In this document: positions 1 to 10,873 of the stretch, in pieces | How the letters are laid out: each line of letters opens with the position of its first letter | How positions within the stretch are numbered: the first letter of the stretch is position 1 | From: Molossus alvarezi | Lineage: Eukaryota; Chordata; Mammalia; Chiroptera; Molossidae | Direction of reading: 5' to 3' | NCBI GenBank assembly: GCA_037176705.1 | Contig: CM073895.1 | Location: 1,984,001-2,048,000, forward strand | Length of the DNA stretch: 64,000 bases | Made by a program: the position numbers and the translations under genes | Notes under the pieces: model-generated | The model's database searches: none | Told to the model about the DNA's origin: nothing | Seen by the model: only the letters and a program-made list of their open reading frames with translations

Positions 1-110
1 ATTCTCAACAAAATATTAGCCAATGGGATTCAAAAACGTGTTCACCACGACCAGGTGGGATTTATCTCAGGGATGCAAGGCTGGTACAATATTTGCAAAT
101 CAATAAATGC
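1..110 (+). mobile_element. LINE-1 ORF2 fragment (reverse transcriptase region)
   Basis: The forward strand reads as the reverse-transcriptase part of LINE-1 ORF2, including the [12 protein letters not shown] and GMQGW-type segments. It breaks off near base 110, where GC-rich unrelated sequence begins. The following L1 segment appears again at about 4,050, so the element has been split or two copies lie here. It is a dead fragment. Confidence 0.75.
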
Positions 111-780
111 GATGGGTGGTGATGGAGCCTAAGCTGAGGTGTCAGACAGGGACAGAGGGGGGCTGGGTGACAGGGACCCCTCAGCACAGAACCGGCTCCT
201 GCTGTGCGCGAGGTCAGCACCCTTGTCAGCTGGACGCTGCGGTGGCGGAGCTCTCTGCCCAGATCCCCGGGGATGGACAGGGCGCTGACCTCCCACCTCC
301 AGCCTCCTGAGGAGGAGGGCGCCTTAGGGCTCCGTCTGGAGACCCCACCCGCGCTGGCGCCTGGGTTCTGGCCAGGGGGCGGAGGGGCGAGCCCGGACTT
401 GTGTGGAGCCTGCGTCCTGGAGAGTTGGGGCGGGGAGGAGCTTGGGTGGAGCCCAGGTGGAGGGGGAGACGCCCCAGCAGCCAGGGTGACGCTTCTCCCC
501 AGGGCCGCCTTCTCACCGCTGGTGTGGTTGGGAGCCCGGGGAGGACAGTCTGAAAAGTCTCCTTCCCTGGAGCAGAGGGGCCGTGCACGCGAGGGGTCCA
601 CACAAATGAGTGAGACTAAACCGCTGTGGAAACAGGGTCCGCGGGCAGCCCGCCTGCGTCCTGTAAGGACTGTTGACTTGCTCTCCGCGAGCAGCCCCCC
701 AGGAGAGTGGTTTCTGTGAAATGCACACTCGCCCCTGTTCCTCCAGTGACAGCGAGTCTTCCTCTAGAGAGTAAAACAAG
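111..780. other. GC-rich stretch without recognised gene
   Basis: About 670 bases of GC-rich sequence between L1 pieces. Open frames exist on both strands but have no recognisable domain and are the kind expected from low stop-codon density. I see no exon, RNA gene or repeat that I can name. Confidence 0.4.
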
Positions 781-1370
781 AATCCTTACTGACATGAATA
801 TGTTTGACCTTATAGTACAATTCCAGCTACTAAATGTAGAAGGCAGGGTAGAATTAGGGAAAGCGCCCCATTGGGAACCACCAAAGTAATAATTATTTCA
901 GAGGGAATCACCAGTGGATACTGAAGCTAACAGGGGGAAGTGGACGAGAAACAAGATGTTTGCATCGCCCACAGGTGCCTGTCCACCAAATGCTTCCTGC
1001 AGGGGTGAATCTTACCTAGCGGAGGAGGAAGCTGGTAGCACCCGGACCAAGTGATCAGAGTTAACATGACGGGACCTGGGGACAGAGTGAATATTCGGTG
1101 CCCCTTGGGACGATGTACCGAGGAAACACTATCACTTCTGTTTCATTCCTGCCAATAACAACAAAAAAGCATAATCTGAATCTAATTTTAGGAAAACATC
1201 AGACAGACCCAAATGAAGAACATTATACACATGGGCCGTGTGCTTCAGAGACACCAAGGTCAGGAGAGACAAAGGCTGGAGAACTGTTCTGGACTGAAGG
1301 AGATGGAGAGAGACATGCTGGGTCCTGGGTTAGGATGTTAGTAGCACAACTGGAGAAATTTGAATAGGTC
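781..1370 (+). mobile_element. LINE-1 3'-end fragment (L1M-like)
   Basis: A-rich sequence with the wording of old mammalian L1 3' untranslated regions, for example the 'aaaacatcagacagaccca' and 'gaactgttctggactgaagg' blocks. A related copy lies near 43,250-43,720. Subfamily cannot be fixed by eye. Confidence 0.55.
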
Positions 1371-2640
1371 TTTATATTTTGGATTGGAAGAATTAACATC
1401 ATTAAAATGTCCATACTACCCAAAGCAATCTATAGATTCAATGCAATCCTCATCAAAATACCAACGATATACTGCACAGAACTGGAAAAAATAAGCCAAA
1501 AGATTGTATGAAACAAACAAACAAAAACCTGAATAGCCACAGCAATCTTTAAAAAGAAGAACAAAGTAGGAGTGATCACAATGCCAGATATCAGGTTATA
1601 CTAAAAAGCCACCATAATCTAAACAGCCTGGTACAGGCACAAGAACAGGCATATAGATCAATGGACCAGAACAGAGAACTGAGAAATGGACCCAAGACAT
1701 CATGTTCAATTAATATTTGACAAAGGTGTCAAGAGCATAAGTGGAGTCATGACAGTCTCTTCAATAAATGGTGTTGGGAAAACTGGACAGCTACCTGCAA
1801 AAAAACGAAGCTAGACCACCAACTTATGCCATACACAAGAATAAACTTATAATGGATAAAAGACTTAAATGTGACAAGTGAATCCATCAAAATCCTAGAA
1901 GAAATTGTAGGCAACAAAATTTCCGACATCACACGCAGCAGAATTTTCACAGATACAACACCTAAGGCAAGAGAAACAAAGGAAACAATGAACACACGGG
2001 ACTATATCAAACTAAAAAGCTTCTGCTCAGCAAAAGAGACAACCATCAAAATGGAAAGGGAACCCACTACAAGGGGGGATCATTGCTAACGATACATCAG
2101 AGAAGGGGGTAATTTCCGAAATACATAAAGTGCTCATACAACTCAACAAAAGAAAGACAAACATTTCAATCTAAAAATGGGCAGGGGACCTAGAGACACC
2201 TCTCTAAACAGGACATACAAATGGCCAAGAGACATATGAAGAAATGCTCAACATCACTAAACATCAAAGAGATGTAAATTAAAATGACTATGAGGTATGA
2301 CCTCACACCTGTCAGAATGGCCGCCATCAACAAATCATCAAACAACAAGTGCTGGCAAGGGTGTGGAGAAAAGGGGACTCTAGTGCACTGCTGGTGGGAA
2401 TGCAGACTGCTGCAGCCACTATGGAAAACACTATGGTGTTACCTCAAAAAATTAAAAATTGAACTGCCATTTGATCCAGTGATCCTACTTCTAGGAATGT
2501 ACCCTAAGAAGCCTGAAACACCAATCAGGATGAACATATGTACCCCCATGTTCATAGCAGCACTGTTTATAGTCGCTAAGATCTGGAAACAGCCCAAGTG
2601 TCCGTCAGCAGACGAGAGGATGAAGAAGCTGTGGACAGCT
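1371..2640 (+). mobile_element. LINE-1 ORF2 C-terminal half, degenerate
   Basis: Forward-strand translation in broken frames gives the end of the L1 reverse transcriptase and the C-terminal region: an '[13 protein letters not shown]'-like block near 1,420-1,460, then '[10 protein letters not shown]', '[14 protein letters not shown]' and '[18 protein letters not shown]' blocks at about 2,305-2,520. Many frameshifts and stops show it is not coding. Confidence 0.85.
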
Positions 2641-3054
2641 CCACGTGACGTTGGGACCTGCGGCTGAGGCAGTCTGTCTTCCGAGCCATGGAAGAGCATT
2701 TCCCTGTTTATTGGCAAAGCTGTTATCATTCAATTGGTATCAGGTTCTGACTTGCACAAGTAACATTCTACTCTTAAAACCCTGGAGGGTGCCGGGTTGT
2801 TGTGCAAAGGTTGATTTCTCAAATGTGTAGAAGTTGGAATCACTGTCGATGGATAATGATGGAAAACATTAGGGATCAAGAAAGGCAGGGACGTGGGTGG
2901 GTCTCCTGCTGCTTCCCGCAGGGCACAGGACAGCCGTGCTCAGGCCTCAGCTGCTCCTGGACTGGGTGCTAATGATGTCTGCACACGATCAGGCAGTGTT
3001 TCCAGCACAGGCCTGAGTGTTGGTGTTGTAAGTAGAGAATAGGTGAGCGCCTCC

Positions 3055-3790
3055 TTGTTGTAATTAACTAAGAGACTTGGCTCATCCAGGAAAAGAAAAA
3101 AAAGCTGTGGCACATCCTGGCTGGGGTTGGGTCAGCGGTTAGAGCGTCGGCCTGCAGACAGGAGAAACCCTGGTTTGGTTCCCATAAGGGTACATACCTC
3201 GGTTGCCACTTGTCCCCGGTCCCGGTTGGAGTCGTGTGGGTGGCAAAAAATCCATGAGTCTTTCTCACATCGATGTTTCTTTCTCTTTCTCTCTTCCTTC
3301 CTCTCGCCCTCCTGCTCTATCTGAAGATGAATGGAAAAATGTCCTCACCGGAGGATTAAAAACAAAAAGCTGTGGAACATGTACACAATGGAGTACTATG
3401 CAGCTGTAAGAAAGAAAGATCTCTTATCCTTTGAGACAACATGGAGGGACCTGGAGAGTATTATCCCAAGCGAAACAAGCCAAGCACAGAAAGATAAATA
3501 TCACATGATCTCACTCATTTGTGGAATATAATGAACAAAACGAACTGATGAACAAAATAGACCCAAAGACATAGAAGTAGGGTACAGACTGACAATCTTC
3601 AAAGGAGGGTGAGGTCAGAGGGAAGAGATAAACCACAGATCTTATATGCATGTATGTGTAACCAATGGACATAGACTACAAAGCTGGGGATGTGGTGGGG
3701 GGGGATGGGGAGGAAGGTGTCAATGGGGAAAAAGAAGAAACAACTGTAACAAAAATAAATTAATAAAAATTGAAAAATGAAAAATAAAGA
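3055..3790 (+). mobile_element. LINE-1 3' terminal fragment, split by a SINE
   Basis: Bases about 3,090-3,118 and 3,370-3,790 form one L1 tail (the 'caatggagtactatgcagc' and 'catggagggacctgg' blocks, then a G-rich stretch and an A-rich tail). A Ves-type SINE inserted in the middle and duplicated the target: 'aaaaagctgtggcacat' before it and 'aaaaagctgtggaacat' after it. Confidence 0.8.
3119..3362 (+). mobile_element. Ves-type bat SINE
   Basis: tRNA-derived SINE with a degraded promoter head ('gcggttagagcgtcggcc'), the 'acatacctcggttg' middle, the 'tctcacatcgatgtttct' core, a pyrimidine-rich run and an A-rich tail. It interrupts an L1 3' end and is flanked by a target-site duplication built on 'aaaaagctgtgg', so it is younger than that L1. 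Confidence 0.85.
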
Positions 3791-3833
3791 AATGTGATGG
3801 AGCACATAAAGTAAATGAAAGGTAAAATTATTC

Positions 3834-4045
3834 AGCCCAGTCTGGTTTGCCTCAGCGATAGAGTGTCAGCCAGAGGACCAATGAGTCTCGGGTTCGATTC
3901 TAGTCAAGAGCACGCAACTTGGTTGCAATTCATCCCTGGCCCTGGTTGGGCTCTTACGGGAGGCAACCAGCTGATGTGTCCCTCTCACGTTGATGTTTCT
4001 CTCTTTCTCCTTCCCACATTATCTGAGGGGGGGAAAAAGTCATAT
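3834..4045 (+). mobile_element. Ves-type bat SINE
   Basis: Second forward-strand Ves-like SINE: 'cagcgatagagtgtcagcc' head, 'gggttcgattctagtcaag' B-box-like segment, 'gatgtgtccctctcacgttg' core. It lies against another L1 fragment; no clean target duplication was recognised. Confidence 0.8.
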
Positions 4046-4420
4046 ACATATCAACAGGTGATGAAAAAGTATTTGAGAAAATCCAGCACCCATTTCTGAT
4101 AAAAACACTCTGCAGAGTGGGAATAGAGGGATCATATCTCAAGATAATAAAGGCCATATATGAAAAACCTGTGGACAACATCATACTCAATGGACAAAAA
4201 CTAAAAGCATTTCCCTGAAGAACAGGAACGAGACAGGGATGTCTGCGTCGCCGCTCTTATTCAGCAAAGTACAAGAAGTCTTAGCCACAGCTATGAGACA
4301 AGAAGAAACAAATAAAAGACATCGAAATTGGACAGGAGGAAGTGACACTGTCATTCTCAGATGACATGATATTGTACATAGAAAACCCTAGAGAGCCCAT
4401 CAAAGATAGAGGATTTCACA
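4046..4420 (+). mobile_element. LINE-1 ORF2 fragment with RT active-site block
   Basis: Forward-strand L1 reverse-transcriptase segment. Around 4,352-4,390 the frame reads S-F-S-D-D-M-I-L-Y, the L1 palm-domain catalytic block in a slightly altered form. Stops and frameshifts elsewhere show the copy is dead. It continues, in L1 order, the segment seen at bases 1-110. Confidence 0.8.
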
Positions 4421-5335
4421 GTGCAGCTCACATGAGGTCAGACCCTCTCCCACAAGCCGGGGAGGGGCCTGGACCGCAGAGACCGCTCCCCACGTTCACC
4501 TGACGCAGAGCAGAGCCGGCGCAGCGCAGGGCCCCTCGCTGGATCCTCGCACCGGGTCTGGGTCCGCAGGGTGGTCCTGGGTGAGCTTCTTTGGAATCCT
4601 GCCCACTACACCAAGTCCTGTCGACGTGAGAAACGTTCAAAACCTCAGAGATTGAAATACGCTCTGGGAATGGCAGCTGTGCACTTAATTTATACACGAC
4701 ACTCAAAAGAGAAGATGTGAGTGGGGTGCACGGACCCACTGGTGACCGATGCGGGGGGCGGGAGAGAGCAGAGCAGGGAAACCCTGGGCTTGGACAAAAG
4801 GTAAATGATAGACCCAGGCTCCTTTACCTGGTGGGACAGGACAGTTCACAGTCAACAATTCACATGATGCTGATAAGGAGGGGATGTGTGGTCTCCACCC
4901 TGGTGCCCTGGTTGTGCCCTGAGGGGTGTGACAGAGGGAAGTCACTCCACCTGACAAAGGTCTGTTATCTTAGATGCAAAAGTGAAAATGGACCTTTGTC
5001 CAGGGAGATGCAGACCTGGGCCCTGTACCTGCCATAACCTGCTTCTAGTTACAAGGTAAATCTCAGACCCTCCTTTGTGGGTACTTTAGTAATATTTTGT
5101 TTGTTTGTTTATTGGTGCAGGGTCGACACTCAACCACGGAGACACACCGGCCGGACATTTCTTTTTCAAGTTGTCCCCCACCCGGACCTTTAACACAGGG
5201 AATCAGCAGGCGGACGCCGTCCTCGCGGCAACTCCTGCATTTCCGCCAGCGCAGAGCTCGCGTGCCTTTTTCACCAGAATGCTCGGGAACGTGAAAACCT
5301 TTCGTTTGACCATTTCGCAAGCTCAAGATATTATT
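4421..5335. other. Unassigned sequence with a short SINE scrap
   Basis: GC-rich sequence with no exon or repeat that I can name, apart from a short minus-strand Ves SINE fragment at about 5,090-5,155 ('ttggtgcagggtcgacactc'). Small open frames show no domain. Confidence 0.35.
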
Positions 5336-5542
5336 CTTATTTTTAAATAGGTTTTTATTGACTTTTTAGAGAGGGGAAGCGAGGGATAGAAACATCGATG
5401 TGAGAAACATCCATCAGCGGCCTCCTGCTCGCCCCCTGCTGGGAACGGAGCCCACAATCCCGGCCAGTGCCCTGACCAGGACTCGATCCGGGACCTCTCA
5501 GTCCATGGGACACGCTGCATCCACTGAGCCACACCCACTGGG
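5336..5542 (-). mobile_element. Ves-type bat SINE
   Basis: Minus-strand Ves SINE: T-rich start, 'gagaggggaagcgaggg', 'aaacatcgatgtgagaaaca', 'gcctcctgctcgccccctg' and a tRNA-like end. The 12-base sequence caagatattatt flanks it exactly at 5,324-5,335 and 5,543-5,554, a clear target-site duplication. Confidence 0.9.
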
Positions 5543-5554
5543 CAAGATATTATT

Positions 5555-6085
5555 AAGGCTTGCCCAGAATGTCCCCTTTTAGGAGGGACTCCAACATCGC
5601 CAAGTGTCAATCCTTGGGGTTAACCCCTAATGCCTATGGCAAGCAGATGTAACACACACTCCATCCATTAGTGGATTTCAGTGGGTCCATGTTACCGTTG
5701 ACACCATTCCAAGTTTTTGCATTGAACAGCTGCTACCGGGAAAAGCCAAAGACATTAAGCGTCACTGGCTGTCCTGTTTTGCACATATGGGGGCGCCACT
5801 GGAAATTAACACAGGTGGTGGGCCAGCCCATACATCTCAAAGCAAGAACTTATTTCTCCAACAGTGGAGCGCTGGGCATAAAACTGGCATCCTCTAAACC
5901 CTACATGACAAGCTATTGTTGAACGTGCACATGCTACTTTAAAGTTATTAATTACAGAAAAAAAAGGGGGAATATGGGTGAACCCCCTGTGAACCAACTT
6001 TCCCTGACAATCTATACCCTTAATTTTAAAAATTGTGGTCACTTTGGTACCACAGCCCTGGAGAGTCATTTTCAACATAAAGCTT
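5555..6085 (+). mobile_element. Possible retroviral 3' end: polypurine tract and LTR start
   Basis: At about 5,957-5,972 a run of eight A then five G resembles the polypurine tract just before a gammaretrovirus-type 3' LTR, and is followed by a 'tgggtgaacccc' start. The 400 bases before it are AT-balanced and unlike the GC-rich surroundings, but I could not match them to a retroviral protein. Unrelated chance purine runs remain possible. Confidence 0.3.
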
Positions 6086-6829
6086 CCCCCACAGGGCCCC
6101 AGGCTGTGGTCCGGTCCCGGGATCCACAGCAGGGGCCTGAGTGGGAAGGTCCTGTGGAGTCATTGGCGTGGGGGCGAGGGGGGGCCTGTGTTTTGTCTCC
6201 TACAGGTGCCAGGGGCTGTGACTCAGGGGATAAGACCTCACCATGAGCAGTAAGGACCTGCCCTTCAACCCGGTTCCTCAGATGGCGCAGCTGACCTTGG
6301 ACCCTAACCGTTACCCTCATGCTCATTCTCGGGGCTCCACTCGAACCTTTCCGGGGTCACTTGGGGAAGCCTGACGCAGCTGCAGCAACGGTCTGAGGAA
6401 GTAGCTGCTGGATTCACGGCCTCGCAGGCAGCTGTGTTTGGGCTGGGAGGGCGTGGAGGCCGTGGCCACTCGCTCCACGTCACCCGGTGGTTGGTTTGGT
6501 CACAGTGTGTAAGGAACCGCAGTGCCTTGGGGTGCCCGCTCCCTCCCCTGGACAGTGGGCAGCAGCACTTGGAGTGAGTGTGTTTGTTAAGAATCTCGGC
6601 GGAAAACAGCCCGGGGCCGTGGGAACAGGAGGAATGCTGGGCTGGACTAACATCAGCAGCAGGACAGGATCTGAAGGACTCAATTAGCTCAAACACAGTG
6701 TCTCCTAGGGCTCTGCTAAGACAATAAGTCAGCTGCATCCAGACGTCGTGAGCATTGCTCCCTTGTGATGCCCCCTCACGCCAGCCCTGTCTGCTTGTAG
6801 TTCATTGTGGTGGGAGGACCCCGGGCAGC
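6086..6829. other. Unassigned sequence
   Basis: About 740 bases of moderately GC-rich sequence before the MMEL1-derived duplicate. No exon, RNA or named repeat was recognised. Confidence 0.35.
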
Positions 6830-8250
6830 TCAGGAGTCAGCGGGTGGTCAGCACGGGGCAGACAGAGAACAGTGGGGCCGGGAGCATTCAGACACGCACA
6901 GGTGAACGCACACAGGTGCACACACGCAGGTGCACATACATGCACACATGCACACACAGGTGCATACTCATAGGTGCACACAGGTGCACACACACCACAT
7001 GATTCACAGACATGATTTATGTAGAGGTCCCGTGCAGAGGGCCAAGGGAGGGGTTCTCTTCAGTAAAAGGAGCTGAGTCACCAAACAGTGGGATGGAAAG
7101 AAATGACTTCTACGTTGCTCTCTGAAAGAATAATCTCAAGGCTGACTGTAGACTTCAGCCACCTTGGGTGGGGTGAGAGTTATTCCATGGAGAACACACA
7201 GATACCAGTCATGAAGAAAAGACGATGCATCTTTGATATGTTGATTAATTGGGCTAGTTTGAACCTCTGAGCTGGAGTCTGTCCCAACCTCGTCCCTCTG
7301 CCCTGGCAGTGGCCACGATGACTCTCCTGCCCTCCTTCTGCAGGAGGAGGCCCCTCCAGGGCTCAGCCCCTACGCACATCTGGGCAGCGGGCAGGATCCG
7401 GTCAGAGGGCACCCCGCAGGCAGGGGCAGGGAGAACTGTGGGCAGAGTCACACTGGGGTTCAGAGCGGGACTTGGGGGAGGGTCTTCCAACTCAGTGGAG
7501 TCAGCCACCTCTCTCAGCCTATTTCCTCCCAGAACACTGGGGTCATCACAGCGAGCACCTCATGGATAGAGTGGCCCCTCTATCGGGCGGCCCAGGTGAC
7601 ACCTGCTGCCCCAGAGGGAAAACGTCCCTGTTTGGGTGACCCGTTACAGGCCCCTGCTCAGGGCTGCAAGTATTTCTGAGGATGAAATGGGAGAGGCTGG
7701 CGACAGGGAGGCTGTGGCTAGAGTGCGCCCCCTGGGCGGCCACCTCCCCCCAGGTCCAAGCACCACAGGCCCTGAAACACCTGAGCCACCAGCCCCTCCT
7801 CTGCCGCCCCTTCAGGGGAACTTGTCCTGGAGCTGCTGCCCCTTCATCCTGTGGTACAGGGCAGTGACCTCTTGTCACTCTTCCTGGGGGGCTGTGGCCT
7901 GTGGGGGGCTGGGCATTGACCAGGGGAGGTGGATCTGGCCAGGTGTGCCCCTCCCCGCCCTCCACCTGTGGGCCGGCCTCACATTTGCTGTCTGCGTCTC
8001 TAGCCTCAGCACCTGGCCATGTCCTTCTGCACCAGGAGGCGGTTCTTGGGAGGTGCCTGTCCGGTCGCAGCATCCTGGGCACTGACACTAGGACCTGCAG
8101 GAGGCTTCGCACACCTGGGCCGGAGGATGAAGGATAAAGATGGGCACCTGGACCCTGCCCCTCTGGGGCTCTGTTTGTGGGGGGGTGGGCATGTGGCAGG
8201 GGGCAGGCCCCCAGGATGCTTTTCCCTCAACCTCGGCCAGCCGCTCATGG
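6830..8250 (-). pseudogene. MMEL1 partial duplicate (exons 10 and 11 with flanking introns)
   Basis: This segment matches 30,930-32,605, inside the real MMEL1 gene, base after base in the same orientation. It carries copies of exon 11 (about 7,810-7,898) and exon 10 (about 7,983-8,114), and both copies share the unusual CA-rich repeat and the 'gtagaggtcccgtgcagagg' type block at the left. The exon 11 copy has lost its donor, and the exon 10 copy has a one-base deletion ('cagcacctggccatg' against 'cagcacctgagccatg' in the gene). No further MMEL1 exons were seen here, so this is a non-functional segmental duplicate lying upstream of TNFRSF14. Confidence 0.9.
6890..7000. repeat. CA-rich minisatellite (duplicate copy)
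   Basis: Loose tandem array built on 'aggtgcacacacaggtgcac'. A longer version of the same array occupies 30,975-31,250 in the parental MMEL1 intron. Confidence 0.8.
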
Positions 8251-8599
8251 TGTTGTCATGTGTCCATGAGATGGACGCACAGCCGAATTGTAAAGGAGCA
8301 CTTTATTTTTGCCGGCTGGCTTGGGGGGTATGGTCTCCCCTCAGATTAGCAGCCCCAATTTTTCTTGCTCATCTGTTTTAAATGACAGAAGCCCCATCCC
8401 CTTTTTGCCCCCAGCCCATCCCCCTTTTCCTCTCCCCCCCCAGGTCACAGGTACAATAGTGGGTGTGACAGTGATTACAGAAATCAAAATTAGCATTAAT
8501 CACTGGGCTCCTGATTAGCAGTTTCTGATACTTGGGGAAACTCAAATACTTCCTGACACATGGGGGCAACTGTAACCTTAGACAAATTCCTTTCCTTCC

Positions 8600-9350
8600 A
8601 GGGGTAGTTAACCTATTATTGGAAACATATCAAGGAGGGTCCATTGATGATAAAAATGGAGTCATTTAGTCGTCTTCGCCAAGGGCCCAGGTGATTCCCA
8701 ACTGGTTTTCCTGACAAGTCAAATCGGTGACTCAGCTTAGTTTGTATGAGGCTGTTTATCAGAAGTGACCCAAAAGCTACAAGTAAACATAACATAGCAA
8801 GAGGGCTGGAAATGGCAAAAAATAGATTCGTAAACCGATTTTCAGATTGTTGCCTTTTTCTTTCTTGTTCCTCAATACTTTTTCTAACTAGTGATAAACT
8901 TTCTTGAATAATCCCTGAATTATTTGCATAAAAACGGCATTTTTCTCCCAGTGCAACACATAATCCTCCTTCCTTAAGAAATAAGAGGTCGAATCCTCTC
9001 CTGTTCTGTAGGACCATTTCGGCTAAAGAGTTTTCTAAGTGGCTGAGCTCTGTGTCTATCTGGAGGCTGAGGTCCCTTAGATTCTGGTCATTCTGATAGG
9101 GGAGCAGTGCCCACTGCTGTGGATGGTTGGGGTTGGTCAGCCCTTTAACATTTATATGTGGATCGCTATTTCCTAGAGAGCCTGTAATAGTAGCTATTGA
9201 TTCACAACCCCAAGGGGGACAGAAATGTTTGCTAGCATTTAATCTTGGCGTCTCCTGGGCAAATATAAATTCCTATCCCTTGCAATCCTTATTCTGCAGC
9301 AGACGTTCCACAGCTCCATGCTGGGGTGTCTTCTAGTTGGGGGCTTGTAT
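8600..9350 (-). mobile_element. Endogenous gammaretrovirus-like env remnant
   Basis: The minus strand carries a degenerate retroviral envelope reading. From about 9,120 down to 8,616 it gives the transmembrane subunit: the heptad-like ectodomain, the conserved LQNRRG-type segment of the immunosuppressive region, a cysteine motif in which the last of the expected CX6CC cysteines is arginine, a hydrophobic membrane span at about 8,730-8,830 and a short tail ending in a stop. From 9,127 to 9,300 a surface-subunit-like piece is readable but runs to stops further up. gag and pol were not seen nearby. It is an incomplete, ancient copy. Confidence 0.8.
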
Positions 9351-10804
9351 GGACAGATGGGTTTGATCCGCAGGAAAACCGCCCTGAGTGAACATGGATG
9401 CTTTGTTTGCATGTGTCTAACCTAAGGTGTAGCCGGAACACCCACTAGAGCAAGCAAATGAGTCCTAGGATTCAAGAATGTCTGGGTTTGTTATTGTTTA
9501 CCTTTAAAGTCTCTTTCCGCCCTAAAACGCCAGAGACAAGGCTGGGCTGTATGGTTTGCAGAGACACCATCTCAAGGAAATAATTCACATAAATGCACAT
9601 GTAACTTGGGGAACCATTCCACAGATAACTGGGGACTGCATCCAGAGACCTGGATCACTTGCTCCCTTGCAAACCTCCCCTCACTATTACCAGCCTGTGC
9701 TTGTAGCTTATTGGGTTGTGCCGACATCAGCAGCTGAGAGACACAGTCTGTTCACACCAAACTGGCCACGTTTCAATGGTTTGCACCCTTCCAGAGGAGG
9801 GAATCGGTGCCATGCCCAGCACCTGAGCCAGGGACACACATGAGATGAGGAGCCAGGGGTGGGGGCTGACAAACCCAGTAGGCCCCCATTTGGGCTACCA
9901 GGGCGGTGGGTGGGCTGCCTCTCTGGAGCCCAGAGCCTGCCCCTTAGATGTGTGTAGGGGTTGCAACCTCAGGGTGCCCACCTCTGCCTCAGGTCTGGGT
10001 GGCTAAGGTGCTGGAGAAGCGCCAGGGCAGAGCCCCTCCGGACCGGGAAGGTTAGGGTTTGGTTCTGAGCACAGTCTGCACCTGGGAGACCCTGGGCAAG
10101 GCCAGGTCTCTTTCTGAGTCCCCATGGCCCCATCTGTGAAATAGGGGCTAGAAGTCCCCAGCCCCACCCCTCCAGGGACAGGTGGGAGTGGATGTGACCA
10201 TGGTGGGAAGCCCCTCTTGGTGCTCAAAGGTGACACAGTGCACCTCCTTCCTATGCCAGCCCAGCCCCGTCCCCCCAGACCTGGTCTCTGGAATGCTCTG
10301 ACTCAGACAAGGAATCTCAGACTCCCCGCTGAGGAACAAGCACAGACACCTGCCAGGCACAGGGCTCCGCCCCCAGAGCTGTCAGTCACTGCACGTGAGC
10401 ATCAGAGGCTCCTTCCAGGGCAGAAGCCACAGGTCAGCTCTCTGGGGTACAGAGCAACAGGGAAAGTGCAGGTGCGTGTTGGGGGGCACCCACTCCCACT
10501 GGAGACTCCCAGGGGGGCTGATGGACCAGACAGGCTGACAACTGCTCTGCAGACTCTGGGCTCACCCACTGGGCAGGAGCCTGGTGAGGGCTGTGCCTGG
10601 TCCCCCCTACTCCAGGGCCCTGAGAGCCCAGCCCGTGCCCCTCCCCCCTGGCCTGTGGGTCTGGGAACCTGGGGCCTGGAGGGAAATTATTGCTGAGCCC
10701 AAGCTCAGTCTGTCTGCACTTTCGGACCAGCATTCAGACGCAAGGTGGAGTCCTGGGCCTGCCATGGGTCCTGCTGGCAGGGCCTGAGGGTCCAGAGGAG
10801 GGAC
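9351..10804. other. Region upstream of TNFRSF14
   Basis: Bases 9,351-9,850 may be more degraded retroviral sequence. From 9,850 to 10,804 the DNA is GC-rich and lies directly 5' of the TNFRSF14 start codon, so the promoter and 5' untranslated sequence should be in it. I saw no clear TATA box, and the transcription start cannot be placed. Confidence 0.4.
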
Positions 10805-10873
10805 ATGGAGCCTCTGCAAGGCTGGGGGCCCCCACCCTGGAGCCTGGCACCCAAGGCTGGTGCCCTGAGACTG
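10805..10873 (+). CDS. TNFRSF14: TNFRSF14 coding exon 1
   Basis: Codes residues 1-23, ending L-R-L just before the donor gtgagt. The 5' untranslated part extends upstream by an unknown length. Confidence 0.92.
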
